Made by a program: the position numbers and the translations under genes. Shown piece by piece: positions 14,960 to 22,756 of a stretch of DNA of 29,132 nt. The DNA is from an uncultured Collinsella sp. (GTDB lineage: Bacteria; Actinomycetota; Coriobacteriia; Coriobacteriales; Coriobacteriaceae): positions 1 through 29,132 of the forward strand of contig CABQZS010000134.1 in the NCBI GenBank assembly GCA_902468695.1, in the 5' to 3' direction. The notes under the pieces are model-generated. The model was given only the letters and a program-made list of their open reading frames with translations, did not search any database and had not been told where the DNA came from. Within the stretch, counting starts at the first letter, position 1, and each line of letters starts with the position of its first letter.

Positions 14960-17320
14960 GTGAAGCTCGATACACTCGAGATTGGAAAGGACGCCGTTGT
15001 CGCATCGGTGGCATCGGACGATCAGGCACTCCGACAGCATATTTTGGACATGGGTCTAACGCCGGGCACCGAAGTCACCATGATGAAGTACGCCCCCATG
15101 GGCGATCCGCTCGAGATCCGCCTGCGTGGCTACGAGTTGACACTGCGCAAGGACGATGCCGCTCGCATCGAACTCGTGGGTATTCACGACACCGATACGG
15201 GTCCGCGCGCTAACGCCGCAATCGGCACGACGGAGCATCCGGCCCTGGGCGAGGGGACGTATTCGCCCCGTGCGGCAAAGACGGCCGTGCCCGAGGGCGC
15301 GCCGCTGCACTTTGCCCTCGCCGGCAACCAAAACTGCGGCAAGACCACGTTATTCAACCAGCTGACGGGCTCCAACCAGCATGTCGGTAACTTTCCCGGC
15401 GTGACGGTCGACCGCAAAGATGGCACCGTCCGTAACCATCCCGAGGCGAGCGTTACCGACCTGCCTGGCATTTACTCCCTGTCGCCGTACACAGGCGAAG
15501 AGGTCGTGAGCCGTCAGTTCATCCTTGACGAGCGCCCGGACGCCATCATCGACATCATTGACGCTACCAACATCGAGCGTAACCTGTACCTGACGCTGCA
15601 GCTCATGGAGCTCGACCGCCCCATGGTCATCGCGCTCAACATGATGGACGAGGTGACCGCCAACGGCGGCGCCGTGGACGTCAACCTGCTCGAGAGCCTG
15701 TTGGGCGTGCCCGTTGTTCCCATTAGCGCTGCCCGCAACGAGGGTATCGGCGAGTTGGTGGATCATGCCTTGCACGTGGCGCGGTTCCGCGAGCGCCCCG
15801 GTCGCCTGGACTTCTGCTCGCCCGATGGTCCAGACGGCGGCGCGCTGCATCGCTGCATCCACGGCATTGCTAACCTGATCGAGGACCATGCCGTGACGGC
15901 GCACATCCCGGTGCGCTTTGCGGCGACCAAGCTGGTTGAGGGCGACGAGCTGGTAACCGAGGCGCTTCACCTGGATCGCAACGAGCTCGACGCTATCGAG
16001 CACATCATCACCCAGATGGAGGGCGAGGCCGGCACCGACCGCCTGTCTGCGCTGGCGGACATGCGCTTTAGCTTTATCGGCGATGTGTGCGGGCGCTGCG
16101 TCGTCAAGCCGCACGAAAGCCGCGAACACGTGCGCTCTGTCAAAATCGACCGCATCCTGACAGGTCGTTACACAGCCATTCCGGCGTTTCTGGTGATCAT
16201 GGGCCTCGTCTTTTGGCTGACGTTTGGCGTGATCGGCGCGGCGTTGCAGGGACTCATGGAGGATGGCATCGCGGTCATCATCGCCTCGGCCGATGCGGGC
16301 CTCAAGGCGTTCGGAACCAACGATGTGGTGCGCTCGCTGGCTGTCGACGGCGTGCTTACGGGTGTGGGCAGCGTGCTGACCTTCCTGCCGATTATCGTCG
16401 TGCTCTTCTTGTTCCTCTCCATTCTGGAAGATTCGGGCTACATGGCGCGCGTGGCCTTTGTCATGGACAAAGTCCTGCGTCGCTTCGGCCTGTCGGGCCG
16501 CAGCTTTGTGCCCATGCTCGTCGGTTTTGGCTGCACCGTGCCGGCTATCATGTCGACCCGTACGCTCCCATCCGAGCACGACCGCAAGATGACGGTCATG
16601 CTCACGCCGTTTATGAGCTGCTCAGCCAAGCTGCCGGTTTACGGCTTGCTGTGCGGAGCATTCTTCCCGCAGGCGACGGTTCCCGCCATGGTCTCGCTCT
16701 ATCTGATCGGTATCGTGGTCGGCTGCATCGCGGCTTTGGTGCTCAACCGCACGGCATTTAAGGGCGACCCGGTGCCGTTTATCATGGAGCTTCCCAATTA
16801 CCGCCTGCCGAGCGTCAAGACGACGGTGATGCTGGCATGGGATAAGGCCAAAGACTTTATTACCAAGGCCTTTACCATTATCTTTGCCGCTACCGTGGTC
16901 ATCTGGTTCCTTCAGACGTTTGACATCCGCTTTAATGTGGTCGCCGATCAGTCGCAGAGCCTGCTTGCGGGTCTCGGCAGCATCATTGCGCCGGCGCTGA
17001 CGCCGCTTGGGTTTGGCGACTGGCGTGCATCCACGGCGCTCGTCACCGGACTTATCGCCAAGGAGAGTGTCATCTCGACCCTCACGGTGCTTTTGGGCGC
17101 GACCTCGCCCGCGGCACTGTCGACCATGTTTTCGCCGTTCACTGCCTATGTGTTCCTGGTCTTTACGTTGCTGTACCCGCCGTGCGTGGCTGCGATCGGC
17201 GCCGTCAAGAGCGAGCTGGGCGCGCGCTACGCCGTTGCCGTGTTCGCGTTTCAGGTGACAGTCGCCTGGATCGTGGCGTTTGTCGTGCATTCGGCGGGCA
17301 TATTGCTGGGGTTGGCTTAA
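14960..17320 (+). CDS. feoB: Fused FeoA-FeoB ferrous iron transporter
   Basis: This 786-residue protein imports Fe(II) through a GTP-gated membrane channel. Residues 1-75 are a FeoA SH3-like domain (LDTLEIGKDAVVASV..., LRQHILDMGLTPGTEV, LRGYELTLR). A linker leads to the FeoB GTPase: G1 GNQNCGKT (122-129), G2 FPGVT (145-149), G3 DLPG (167-170) and G4 NMMD (227-230). The C-terminal membrane domain has the Gate motifs GFGCTVPAIMSTR (near 525) and SCSAKLPVYGLL (near 555), with about ten hydrophobic segments. FeoA and FeoB are separate in many bacteria; the fusion is known in some lineages. The start is GTG at 14960, 8 nt after an AAAGGA site. No clear terminator follows. Confidence 0.95.
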   Translation: MKLDTLEIGKDAVVASVASDDQALRQHILDMGLTPGTEVTMMKYAPMGDPLEIRLRGYELTLRKDDAARIELVGIHDTDTGPRANAAIGTTEHPALGEGTYSPRAAKTAVPEGAPLHFALAGNQNCGKTTLFNQLTGSNQHVGNFPGVTVDRKDGTVRNHPEASVTDLPGIYSLSPYTGEEVVSRQFILDERPDAIIDIIDATNIERNLYLTLQLMELDRPMVIALNMMDEVTANGGAVDVNLLESLLGVPVVPISAARNEGIGELVDHALHVARFRERPGRLDFCSPDGPDGGALHRCIHGIANLIEDHAVTAHIPVRFAATKLVEGDELVTEALHLDRNELDAIEHIITQMEGEAGTDRLSALADMRFSFIGDVCGRCVVKPHESREHVRSVKIDRILTGRYTAIPAFLVIMGLVFWLTFGVIGAALQGLMEDGIAVIIASADAGLKAFGTNDVVRSLAVDGVLTGVGSVLTFLPIIVVLFLFLSILEDSGYMARVAFVMDKVLRRFGLSGRSFVPMLVGFGCTVPAIMSTRTLPSEHDRKMTVMLTPFMSCSAKLPVYGLLCGAFFPQATVPAMVSLYLIGIVVGCIAALVLNRTAFKGDPVPFIMELPNYRLPSVKTTVMLAWDKAKDFITKAFTIIFAATVVIWFLQTFDIRFNVVADQSQSLLAGLGSIIAPALTPLGFGDWRASTALVTGLIAKESVISTLTVLLGATSPAALSTMFSPFTAYVFLVFTLLYPPCVAAIGAVKSELGARYAVAVFAFQVTVAWIVAFVVHSAGILLGLA

Positions 17321-17634
17321 GGGCGCGTTGATGCTCCGCACTTTTGGGCGAGCAAGAATTCAATAAATATGAGTAAAAATACCGACAATTGTTGAACTGC
17401 GGGGACTGTCCTACGCTGCAGATTGCCGTTCGCTGCCTATTTGCTGCCGTTTACGGATTCGTAAATACTTGCAATCGTCGGTCGATTTAACCGCATTACG
17501 CGATGCCGATGCGCATTTTGTGTGCCCCTTTCTACAATCACTTTGTGTCTATTGCCGAACATGTCTTCCGTTTCGCCTGTGTGGGGACGTGGGCCGCAAT
17601 AGTCGTTTATAGAGGCTCATTGAGGAGGGAATTG
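17321..17634 (+). other. Intergenic region before the PTS gene
   Basis: No gene is supported in these 314 bases. The segment is more AT-rich than its surroundings and should hold the PTS promoter, but no -35/-10 pair stands out; TACAAT near 17533 has no good -35. The word GGGGACTGTCC at 17401 resembles the GGGACAG core of the hairpin family at 3-7 kb, but no paired arm is seen. A GAGGAGGGA site at 17622-17630 belongs to the next gene. Confidence 0.5.
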
Positions 17635-19299
17635 ATGAAAGAAAAATTCCAATCGTTCGGAAAGGCAATGCTCGTTCCGATTACGCTCATTGCCATTTCC
17701 GGTCTCTTTTTGGGTATCGGTAGCGTTTTTACGACCGAACTGACCCTTGTGTCCCTTGGCGTTAATTGGGACTGGTATGCCGCTTCGCCGCTCTTTACGT
17801 TCTTCTCGGTATTTAAGGGTCTCGGCGAGGTAATCATTGGAAACCTCGGTGTTTTGTTTGCCGTCGGCTGCGCCTTCTCCTTGTCTCGCAAAGAGAAGGG
17901 CTGGGCTGCCTTTTCTGCCCTTGTCTGCTATCTCACCATGCTCAAGACGGTTGAGATTCTGCTTGGAGCAGCTGGCTTGGCTGCCGACAATACAACGGTG
18001 GAAGCTCTTCAGAAGGTCGGCCTTACGTCCATTCAGGCGAGTGAGCAGTCCGCACTCTACACTACCTCGCTCGGCTTTTTTGGCTACAGCTCTGGTGTCT
18101 TTGGCGGCATTATCGTGGGCTGCCTGGTCGCCTGGATCACCGGCCGTTTTTACAAGACCAAGCTTCCAACGGCGCTGGCGTTTTTTGCGGGCAGTCGAAC
18201 GGTCCCCATTGTATCGCTGGTCGCCGGTGGCATCCTGGGCGGCATCATGTACTTCGTCTGGCCCGTCATCGGTGGATGCTTCTCGGGTATTGCGACGTTC
18301 GTGAAAGGCTCCGGTCTGGTCGGTACGTTTGTCTATCGCTGGGTGCTCGAGAGCCTTGTGCCGTTTGGCTTGCATCCGCTGCTCGAGACGCCCATGTATT
18401 GGACTGAGCTTGGCGGCTCCATGGTCGTCGATGGAACGCGCGTGGTGGGCAATAGCGCCATTCAGCTTGCACAGCTCGCTTCTCCCAGCAGTGACAAGCT
18501 CTTGGTTAGGGCCTTCATGGCTGGCTATGGCATTAACGATTACGCGTTGTTCCCGGGCATCGCCCTTGCTATGTGGTCTTGTGCCAAGCCCCAGAACCGC
18601 AAGAAGGTTGCTGGTCTTTTAATCCCCACAGTGATTTCGACTGTTTTCTTTGGCGTTACGGAGCCTATTCTCTTTACGTTCCTGTTTGCCGCCCCCTGGC
18701 TCTACTTTGGCGTTTACGCTCCGCTTTCCGGACTGGGTGAAGTTCTCTCGGAGGCAATGGGCGTTTCGGTGTACCAGGGAAATATCAAGGACCTGATCCC
18801 ATTCTTATTCCGCCCCGAGAAGCTTAATCTGCTTCCGTACCTTATCCTGCTCCCCGCCTTTTTCCTGGCAGCTTTCTTCCTCTTCCGGTTCTTTATTACT
18901 AAGTTCGATATCAAGACGCCCGGTCGAGACGATGGTGACGATATTGAGTTGATCAACAGCAGAGCCGAGTTCGAGGCAAAGGCCGCTGAGGCAAAGGGCG
19001 AGTCTGATAGCACTCCCGAGAAGGCAGTCCAGGGCCGTGCGACCAAGGACAGCGCGCTTGCTGTTGGCATTGTCGAAGCGCTTGGTGGAGCCGACAACAT
19101 TGATGATCTTGACAACTGCATCTCACGTCTTCGCGTGATTGTCAAGGATGGTTCTAAGGTTGCAGACGACGAGGTGTTCACCAAGAATCTTGAAGCTATG
19201 GGCGTTATCCGCCTGAGCGACAAGGCAATCCAGGTCATTTACGGTCCTCGTGTCGGCGAAGTCGCTTCTGAGGTGCACGAAGTTCTCGGTGACGAGTAA
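17635..19299 (+). CDS. PTS EIICB, alpha-glucoside (maltose) type
   Basis: This 554-residue membrane permease takes up and phosphorylates a glucoside. Residues about 1-430 are a glucose-superfamily EIIC with roughly ten hydrophobic segments; the PFGLHPLLETPMYWTELGG loop and the FFGVTEPILFTFLF segment are diagnostic. A charged linker (about 440-478) leads to EIIB, with the phosphorylated Cys495 in DNCISRLRV. The YWTELGG form and length resemble the alpha-glucoside (GlvC/MalB) branch. There is no EIIA domain, so phosphate must come from a separate EIIA. An upstream in-frame ATG at 17503 is ignored, because GAGGAGGGA lies 4-5 nt before the ATG at 17635. The gene neighbours a GH4 enzyme and an RpiR regulator. 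Confidence 0.92.
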   Translation: MKEKFQSFGKAMLVPITLIAISGLFLGIGSVFTTELTLVSLGVNWDWYAASPLFTFFSVFKGLGEVIIGNLGVLFAVGCAFSLSRKEKGWAAFSALVCYLTMLKTVEILLGAAGLAADNTTVEALQKVGLTSIQASEQSALYTTSLGFFGYSSGVFGGIIVGCLVAWITGRFYKTKLPTALAFFAGSRTVPIVSLVAGGILGGIMYFVWPVIGGCFSGIATFVKGSGLVGTFVYRWVLESLVPFGLHPLLETPMYWTELGGSMVVDGTRVVGNSAIQLAQLASPSSDKLLVRAFMAGYGINDYALFPGIALAMWSCAKPQNRKKVAGLLIPTVISTVFFGVTEPILFTFLFAAPWLYFGVYAPLSGLGEVLSEAMGVSVYQGNIKDLIPFLFRPEKLNLLPYLILLPAFFLAAFFLFRFFITKFDIKTPGRDDGDDIELINSRAEFEAKAAEAKGESDSTPEKAVQGRATKDSALAVGIVEALGGADNIDDLDNCISRLRVIVKDGSKVADDEVFTKNLEAMGVIRLSDKAIQVIYGPRVGEVASEVHEVLGDE

Positions 19300-19338
19300 A
19301 ACGCGCAAGTGGCTTTCAATTGCATAGCGCAATTCCAG

Positions 19339-19386
19339 GGCTTGGCTTCCTATCGCATGATTTAGGGGGCCAGGCCTTCTTGTTTT
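19339..19386 (+). terminator. Likely terminator after the PTS gene
   Basis: GGCTTGGC (19339-19346) pairs with GCCAGGCC (19369-19376). Four further pairs extend inward (two are G-T), and the tail is TTCTTGTTTT. It overlaps the 3' end of the convergent rpiR gene. Confidence 0.5.
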
Positions 19387-20114
19387 AGATTGTCAAGGCA
19401 GATACTCAATAGTTCTTCGAATGCGAGAATACAACTTCCGGTAAAGCAGTTAGGCTTAACGTTCTTAAGATCCATTGGGTGATCGTCATGTATCGTAAAG
19501 ATCGCGTCTGCCGTCTTGGCGAGCTCGCTGTCTTCGTTGCCGGTAAACGCGAGGGTCGTAATGCCCGCGTCGTGGCATGCCCTTGCGGTTTCCAGGATGG
19601 CTTCTGTCTGGCCCGATTTGGATATGAGCATCATGCAGCTGAGCGTATTTCGGTTGGATTCGACAAACTGATCGGTTTCTAGGAAGTCCTGTATGACGGC
19701 CAAAAAGCCAAGTCCAACGAGCTTAGTCGCCATGTACTGCGCAACGATGCGTGAGAAGCCCTCTCCGTTTACTCCGATCATTCTGTTGCGATGCAGTGCG
19801 GCGATGAATACGTCTACATCTCCGGTGTGACATACGAAGTGGACGCTACTGTCTTTGAGTGATTGATTCATTTCGCGGGAGACATGCTGAAGGTGCTTGA
19901 GATCGTACATCATTTCGCGGTAGCCACGGTAGCCGAGCTTTTTCGAAAGCCTGATGACTGTCGTCATGCTGGTAAAGCATGCCATGGCGACGGGTTTTAT
20001 GCCAATATCATCGAGGGTGTCGATATTGTTGAGTAGGTATTCGAGTACGCTTTGCTCGGTTTCGGATAGCTTTGCGGCTGAGTAGAGCTTGGAAATCTGC
20101 TTTTTATCAACCAT
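19362..20114 (-). CDS. RpiR-family transcriptional regulator (HTH plus SIS)
   Basis: This 250-residue regulator has an N-terminal RpiR helix-turn-helix (about 1-75: EQSVLEYLLNNIDTL, then MACFTSMTTVIRLSKKLGYRGYREM) and a C-terminal SIS sugar-phosphate-binding domain (about 105-235), including LISKSGQTEAILE (163-175) where phosphosugars bind. It should sense the phosphorylated glucoside made by the adjacent PTS and control the divergent GH4 gene and the PTS. A GGAAGGA site before the ATG at 20114 decides the start; a longer frame crosses the divergent promoter region and is discarded. Confidence 0.9.
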   Translation of the reverse strand: MVDKKQISKLYSAAKLSETEQSVLEYLLNNIDTLDDIGIKPVAMACFTSMTTVIRLSKKLGYRGYREMMYDLKHLQHVSREMNQSLKDSSVHFVCHTGDVDVFIAALHRNRMIGVNGEGFSRIVAQYMATKLVGLGFLAVIQDFLETDQFVESNRNTLSCMMLISKSGQTEAILETARACHDAGITTLAFTGNEDSELAKTADAIFTIHDDHPMDLKNVKPNCFTGSCILAFEELLSICLDNLKQEGLAP

Positions 20115-20124
20115 CGGTGCTTCC

Positions 20125-20235
20125 TTCCCGCCGGACGTGTGTGGCCGCTTCCGTTGCGTAAATAATAACTTCTTGGGGAATTCCTTTCCCGCCTTGCAAC
20201 CGGGGCGGGAAGCGGCCCTCCATGCTGGATACAAT
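20125..20235 (+). promoter_or_regulatory. Divergent rpiR/GH4 control region with inverted repeats
   Basis: GGCCGCTTCC (20143-20152) is repeated inverted at 20208-20217, and TTCCCGCC (20125-20132) inverted at 20204-20211, so the region could be looped by an oligomeric repressor. A -10 box TACAAT (20230-20235) faces the GH4 gene, but no matching -35 box is seen, consistent with a regulated promoter. Confidence 0.45.
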
Positions 20236-20289
20236 ATCCAAACACAGGCGAACCATGCAATATTGAATGTGCTAATTGGGGGTTTCGAT

Positions 20290-21663
20290 ATGAAACTTAC
20301 GGTCATAGGTGGCGGTGGCGTCCGCTCCATGTTTTTGGCAAAGAGCATAGCCCAGCAGGCGTCATCGCTTGGGATCGACGAACTTGTGTTTATGGACAAT
20401 GATCCCGAGAAGCTGCGCATCTACGGTGGCCTTGCCGCCCATGTCTCGGGCATGCTTTGCCCCACGCTTAATTTTTCACTGACGGGCGATGCAGTCGAGG
20501 CCGTTAAGGACGCCGATTACGTGATCACGACGATTCGCGTCGGTGGGGACCATATGCGCGTTCGCGATGAGCGCATTGCTCTTTCGCATGGGGTTCTTGG
20601 CCAAGAGACGACTGGCGCAGCCGGCGTGTCTTTTGCCATGCGCTCCGTCCCTGCGCTTGCTTCGTATTGCGAGTTAATCAAGAAGTACGCAAAGCCGGAC
20701 GTCAAGGTGTTTAACTTTACTAATCCCGCTGGCGTCGTATCTCAGGCCCTACGCGATATGGGCTATGATTTTACTTATGGCATTTGCGATGCCCCCTCGG
20801 GCATGTTGCATCAGTTTGCCGAGTATAAAGGCGTTGATCCCGCATCGGTTCAGGGCGAGTGCTATGGACTCAACCACCTCTCGTTCTTCCGCAATGTGAC
20901 GGTTGACGGCGAGGACATTATGTCCGACTTGATCCACGACGACGGGGCATATGCTCATACAGATCTTAGGTTCTTCGAGAAGGACCTCGTCCTAAATCGC
21001 GGATGCGTGCCAAATGAGTACCTATACTATTTTTACTATCGCGAGCGCGCCGTTGCCAACGTTCTCTCTTCGCCCCAGACGCGCGGCGAACTAATCGAAG
21101 AAATTAATCGAGAAATGACGAGCGAGCTTGCATCTATCGATATTGAGAACGACTTCGAAAAAGGCCTCGCGTGCTTTGAGAAGTGGTACGGAATGCGCGA
21201 AAACAACTACATGGCGGCCGAGACGGGTATTCATCGCGACAAGCCGTGGACGTTTGACGTGTACGGCAAAGATGCTGGCGGATACGCAGGTGTCGCGCTC
21301 CGCTTCATGGATATTGCTCGCTCTGGCAAGACGCAGCAGATGATCCTGTGCACCCCCAACAATGGCGCCATCCCCGGCCTTCTCGATACAGATGTCATTG
21401 AGTCAACGTGCGATATCTCCACCGATGGCTGCGTGCCGCATCGCGTCGAAGCCGATTCTGTGCCCGCGGGAAACCTCGAATTGATTCGTCGCGTCAAGTA
21501 CTACGAGCGCACCGTGGCGCGTGGCATCGTTAACCGATCGAAGCGCGACATTGTCGAGAGCCTCGCGATGCACCCGCTCGTTAATTCGTACTCCTTGGCG
21601 AAAGATATCGCCGCGCAGTACTTTGAGCTTAACCGCGACTACATCGACGGCTGGACAGACTAG
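20290..21663 (+). CDS. GH4 6-phospho-glycosidase (NAD- and metal-dependent)
   Basis: This 457-residue enzyme cleaves phosphorylated disaccharides made by a PTS, using NAD+ and a divalent metal in a redox elimination mechanism unique to family GH4. The N-terminal Rossmann motif is MKLTVIGGGGVRS (1-13). NFTNPAG (142-148) and the metal-binding ICDAPSG (Cys166) and GLNH (193-196, His196) are visible. Substrate class (6-phospho-alpha- or beta-glucoside) is not certain from motifs; the alpha-glucoside-type EIICB next door favours the alpha form, as in GlvA. The start is the ATG at 20290, with GGGGGT 6 nt upstream. A hairpin follows at 21693. Confidence 0.9.
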   Translation: MKLTVIGGGGVRSMFLAKSIAQQASSLGIDELVFMDNDPEKLRIYGGLAAHVSGMLCPTLNFSLTGDAVEAVKDADYVITTIRVGGDHMRVRDERIALSHGVLGQETTGAAGVSFAMRSVPALASYCELIKKYAKPDVKVFNFTNPAGVVSQALRDMGYDFTYGICDAPSGMLHQFAEYKGVDPASVQGECYGLNHLSFFRNVTVDGEDIMSDLIHDDGAYAHTDLRFFEKDLVLNRGCVPNEYLYYFYYRERAVANVLSSPQTRGELIEEINREMTSELASIDIENDFEKGLACFEKWYGMRENNYMAAETGIHRDKPWTFDVYGKDAGGYAGVALRFMDIARSGKTQQMILCTPNNGAIPGLLDTDVIESTCDISTDGCVPHRVEADSVPAGNLELIRRVKYYERTVARGIVNRSKRDIVESLAMHPLVNSYSLAKDIAAQYFELNRDYIDGWTD

Positions 21664-21692
21664 TCTGGACGTTAAAACTAGAAATTATGGAT

Positions 21693-21728
21693 GGGCGGAC
21701 CGGCGTTTATATTGGCGCCCGTTCGCCC
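21693..21728 (+). terminator. Hairpin after the GH4 gene
   Basis: A 13-bp stem with one mismatch and one G-T pair (21693-21705 with 21716-21728) has a 10-nt loop. The tail TGCTTAG has few T residues, so it may stabilise the mRNA 3' end or terminate weakly. Confidence 0.45.
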
Positions 21729-21753
21729 TGCTTAGTAAGAAAACGGGTATAGA

Positions 21754-22581
21754 GTGAACTTGCGAGAGAACTTCAATGTCTTTCTGGAATCGGGCGATCG
21801 GGCGAAGGAATGCCGGAGTGGCTGCACGATGGCGTTATATATCCCCTTGTTTGTTATGAGCGCGCTTCAAATTGGTGTATCAAACGTTGCAACTGAGCTC
21901 GCCTATATCAATCCGTCCATTACGCTTATTTGCACTGTGGTCGCGGCCTTTTTAAACCTGCTTCTATCGAATGTGGCTTTTTCATTATTTGCCGTCGACC
22001 GGTCCAAAGAGACGGTGCAACCTGCTCGAACCCCTCCGGTTTATCTCTTGGCCTCGACGGTTCCCCTCCAGATTTCTGGGGCGCTGCTAATTTATTTGGT
22101 TCACTTGATTTTATCGGCAATTGTAGTCTTTGCCTCGCTTGCGAGCAGTCAGCTCGGGGTGTTGTGTTCGCTTGTGGTGGCAGTAATCGTGACGCTTCTT
22201 TCCGCGTCGTTCGTATTCGTGTTAATTGAAGATGCGGACGTGGAGCAGAGGGGACTACGAGGCATTCGGTTTGCACCACGCTACATCATGCGTTCGGTCA
22301 CGGTGCTTCGTTCCTCCTGGAGAGAAATCGCGCGTCCCGCAACGCTGCTGGTGGCATGGAACCTGGTTGCAAGTTGCGCTATCCAGGTTCTTGTTGGATG
22401 GGTAGTTTCGAGTGCGGCGCTGCCGTCGGCACTTTCAGTGACGGCGCTTGTGCATGAGGGACTTTATTATGGGGCGTTTGCTTATATGCTGCTTTTGCTA
22501 GTTCATTGTGCGGTTGCGAGTTGGCTCGAAATTGACGTGCTCATGGGGGTGTCCTTGTGCGTATCCGAGCAGGCGCGATAG
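21754..22581 (+). CDS. Uncharacterised membrane protein, about six helices
   Basis: I do not recognise this family. The 275-residue product has a short charged N-terminus (MNLRENFNVFLESGDRAKECR) and about six hydrophobic segments (near 26-42, 50-80, 97-128, 132-158, 200-225 and 235-265). A cytoplasmic loop contains APRYIMRSVTVLRSSW. This layout resembles the DUF624/YesL group found beside carbohydrate transport genes, but the match is only by general look. The start is GTG at 21754, with only a weak GGTATAGA site; TTG at 21760 is possible. It follows the GH4 gene by 90 bp and probably belongs to the glucoside locus. Its DNA is visibly more AT-rich than flanking genes. Confidence 0.72.
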   Translation: MNLRENFNVFLESGDRAKECRSGCTMALYIPLFVMSALQIGVSNVATELAYINPSITLICTVVAAFLNLLLSNVAFSLFAVDRSKETVQPARTPPVYLLASTVPLQISGALLIYLVHLILSAIVVFASLASSQLGVLCSLVVAVIVTLLSASFVFVLIEDADVEQRGLRGIRFAPRYIMRSVTVLRSSWREIARPATLLVAWNLVASCAIQVLVGWVVSSAALPSALSVTALVHEGLYYGAFAYMLLLLVHCAVASWLEIDVLMGVSLCVSEQAR

Positions 22582-22710
22582 CCCGAAGATGAAGCCGCGT
22601 TTTCGACATTGAGTTCCTGCGTACCTTGCTTTCTAAGCAGAATTGGCGCGCCGTCTGTTAACAATCGTTTTCCAAGAATTCTTTTGTTGCTCATTTTATA
22701 GACTTCTCAT

Positions 22711-22719
22711 TGCTATAAT
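22711..22719 (+). promoter_or_regulatory. Extended -10 promoter of the MFS gene
   Basis: TGCTATAAT (22711-22719) is a consensus extended -10 element (TGn-TATAAT), about 38 nt before the ATG at 22757. No good -35 is present at 17 nt. Confidence 0.6.
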
Positions 22720-22756
22720 CGCCCACCGCTCAAGATAATCGGAGAGGTTTTTCTAT

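Noticed and set aside
15350..16579. 409-codon minus-strand frame opposite feoAB
   Set aside because: Its His/Arg/Gln-rich composition is typical of antisense frames, and FeoB motifs run on the plus strand.
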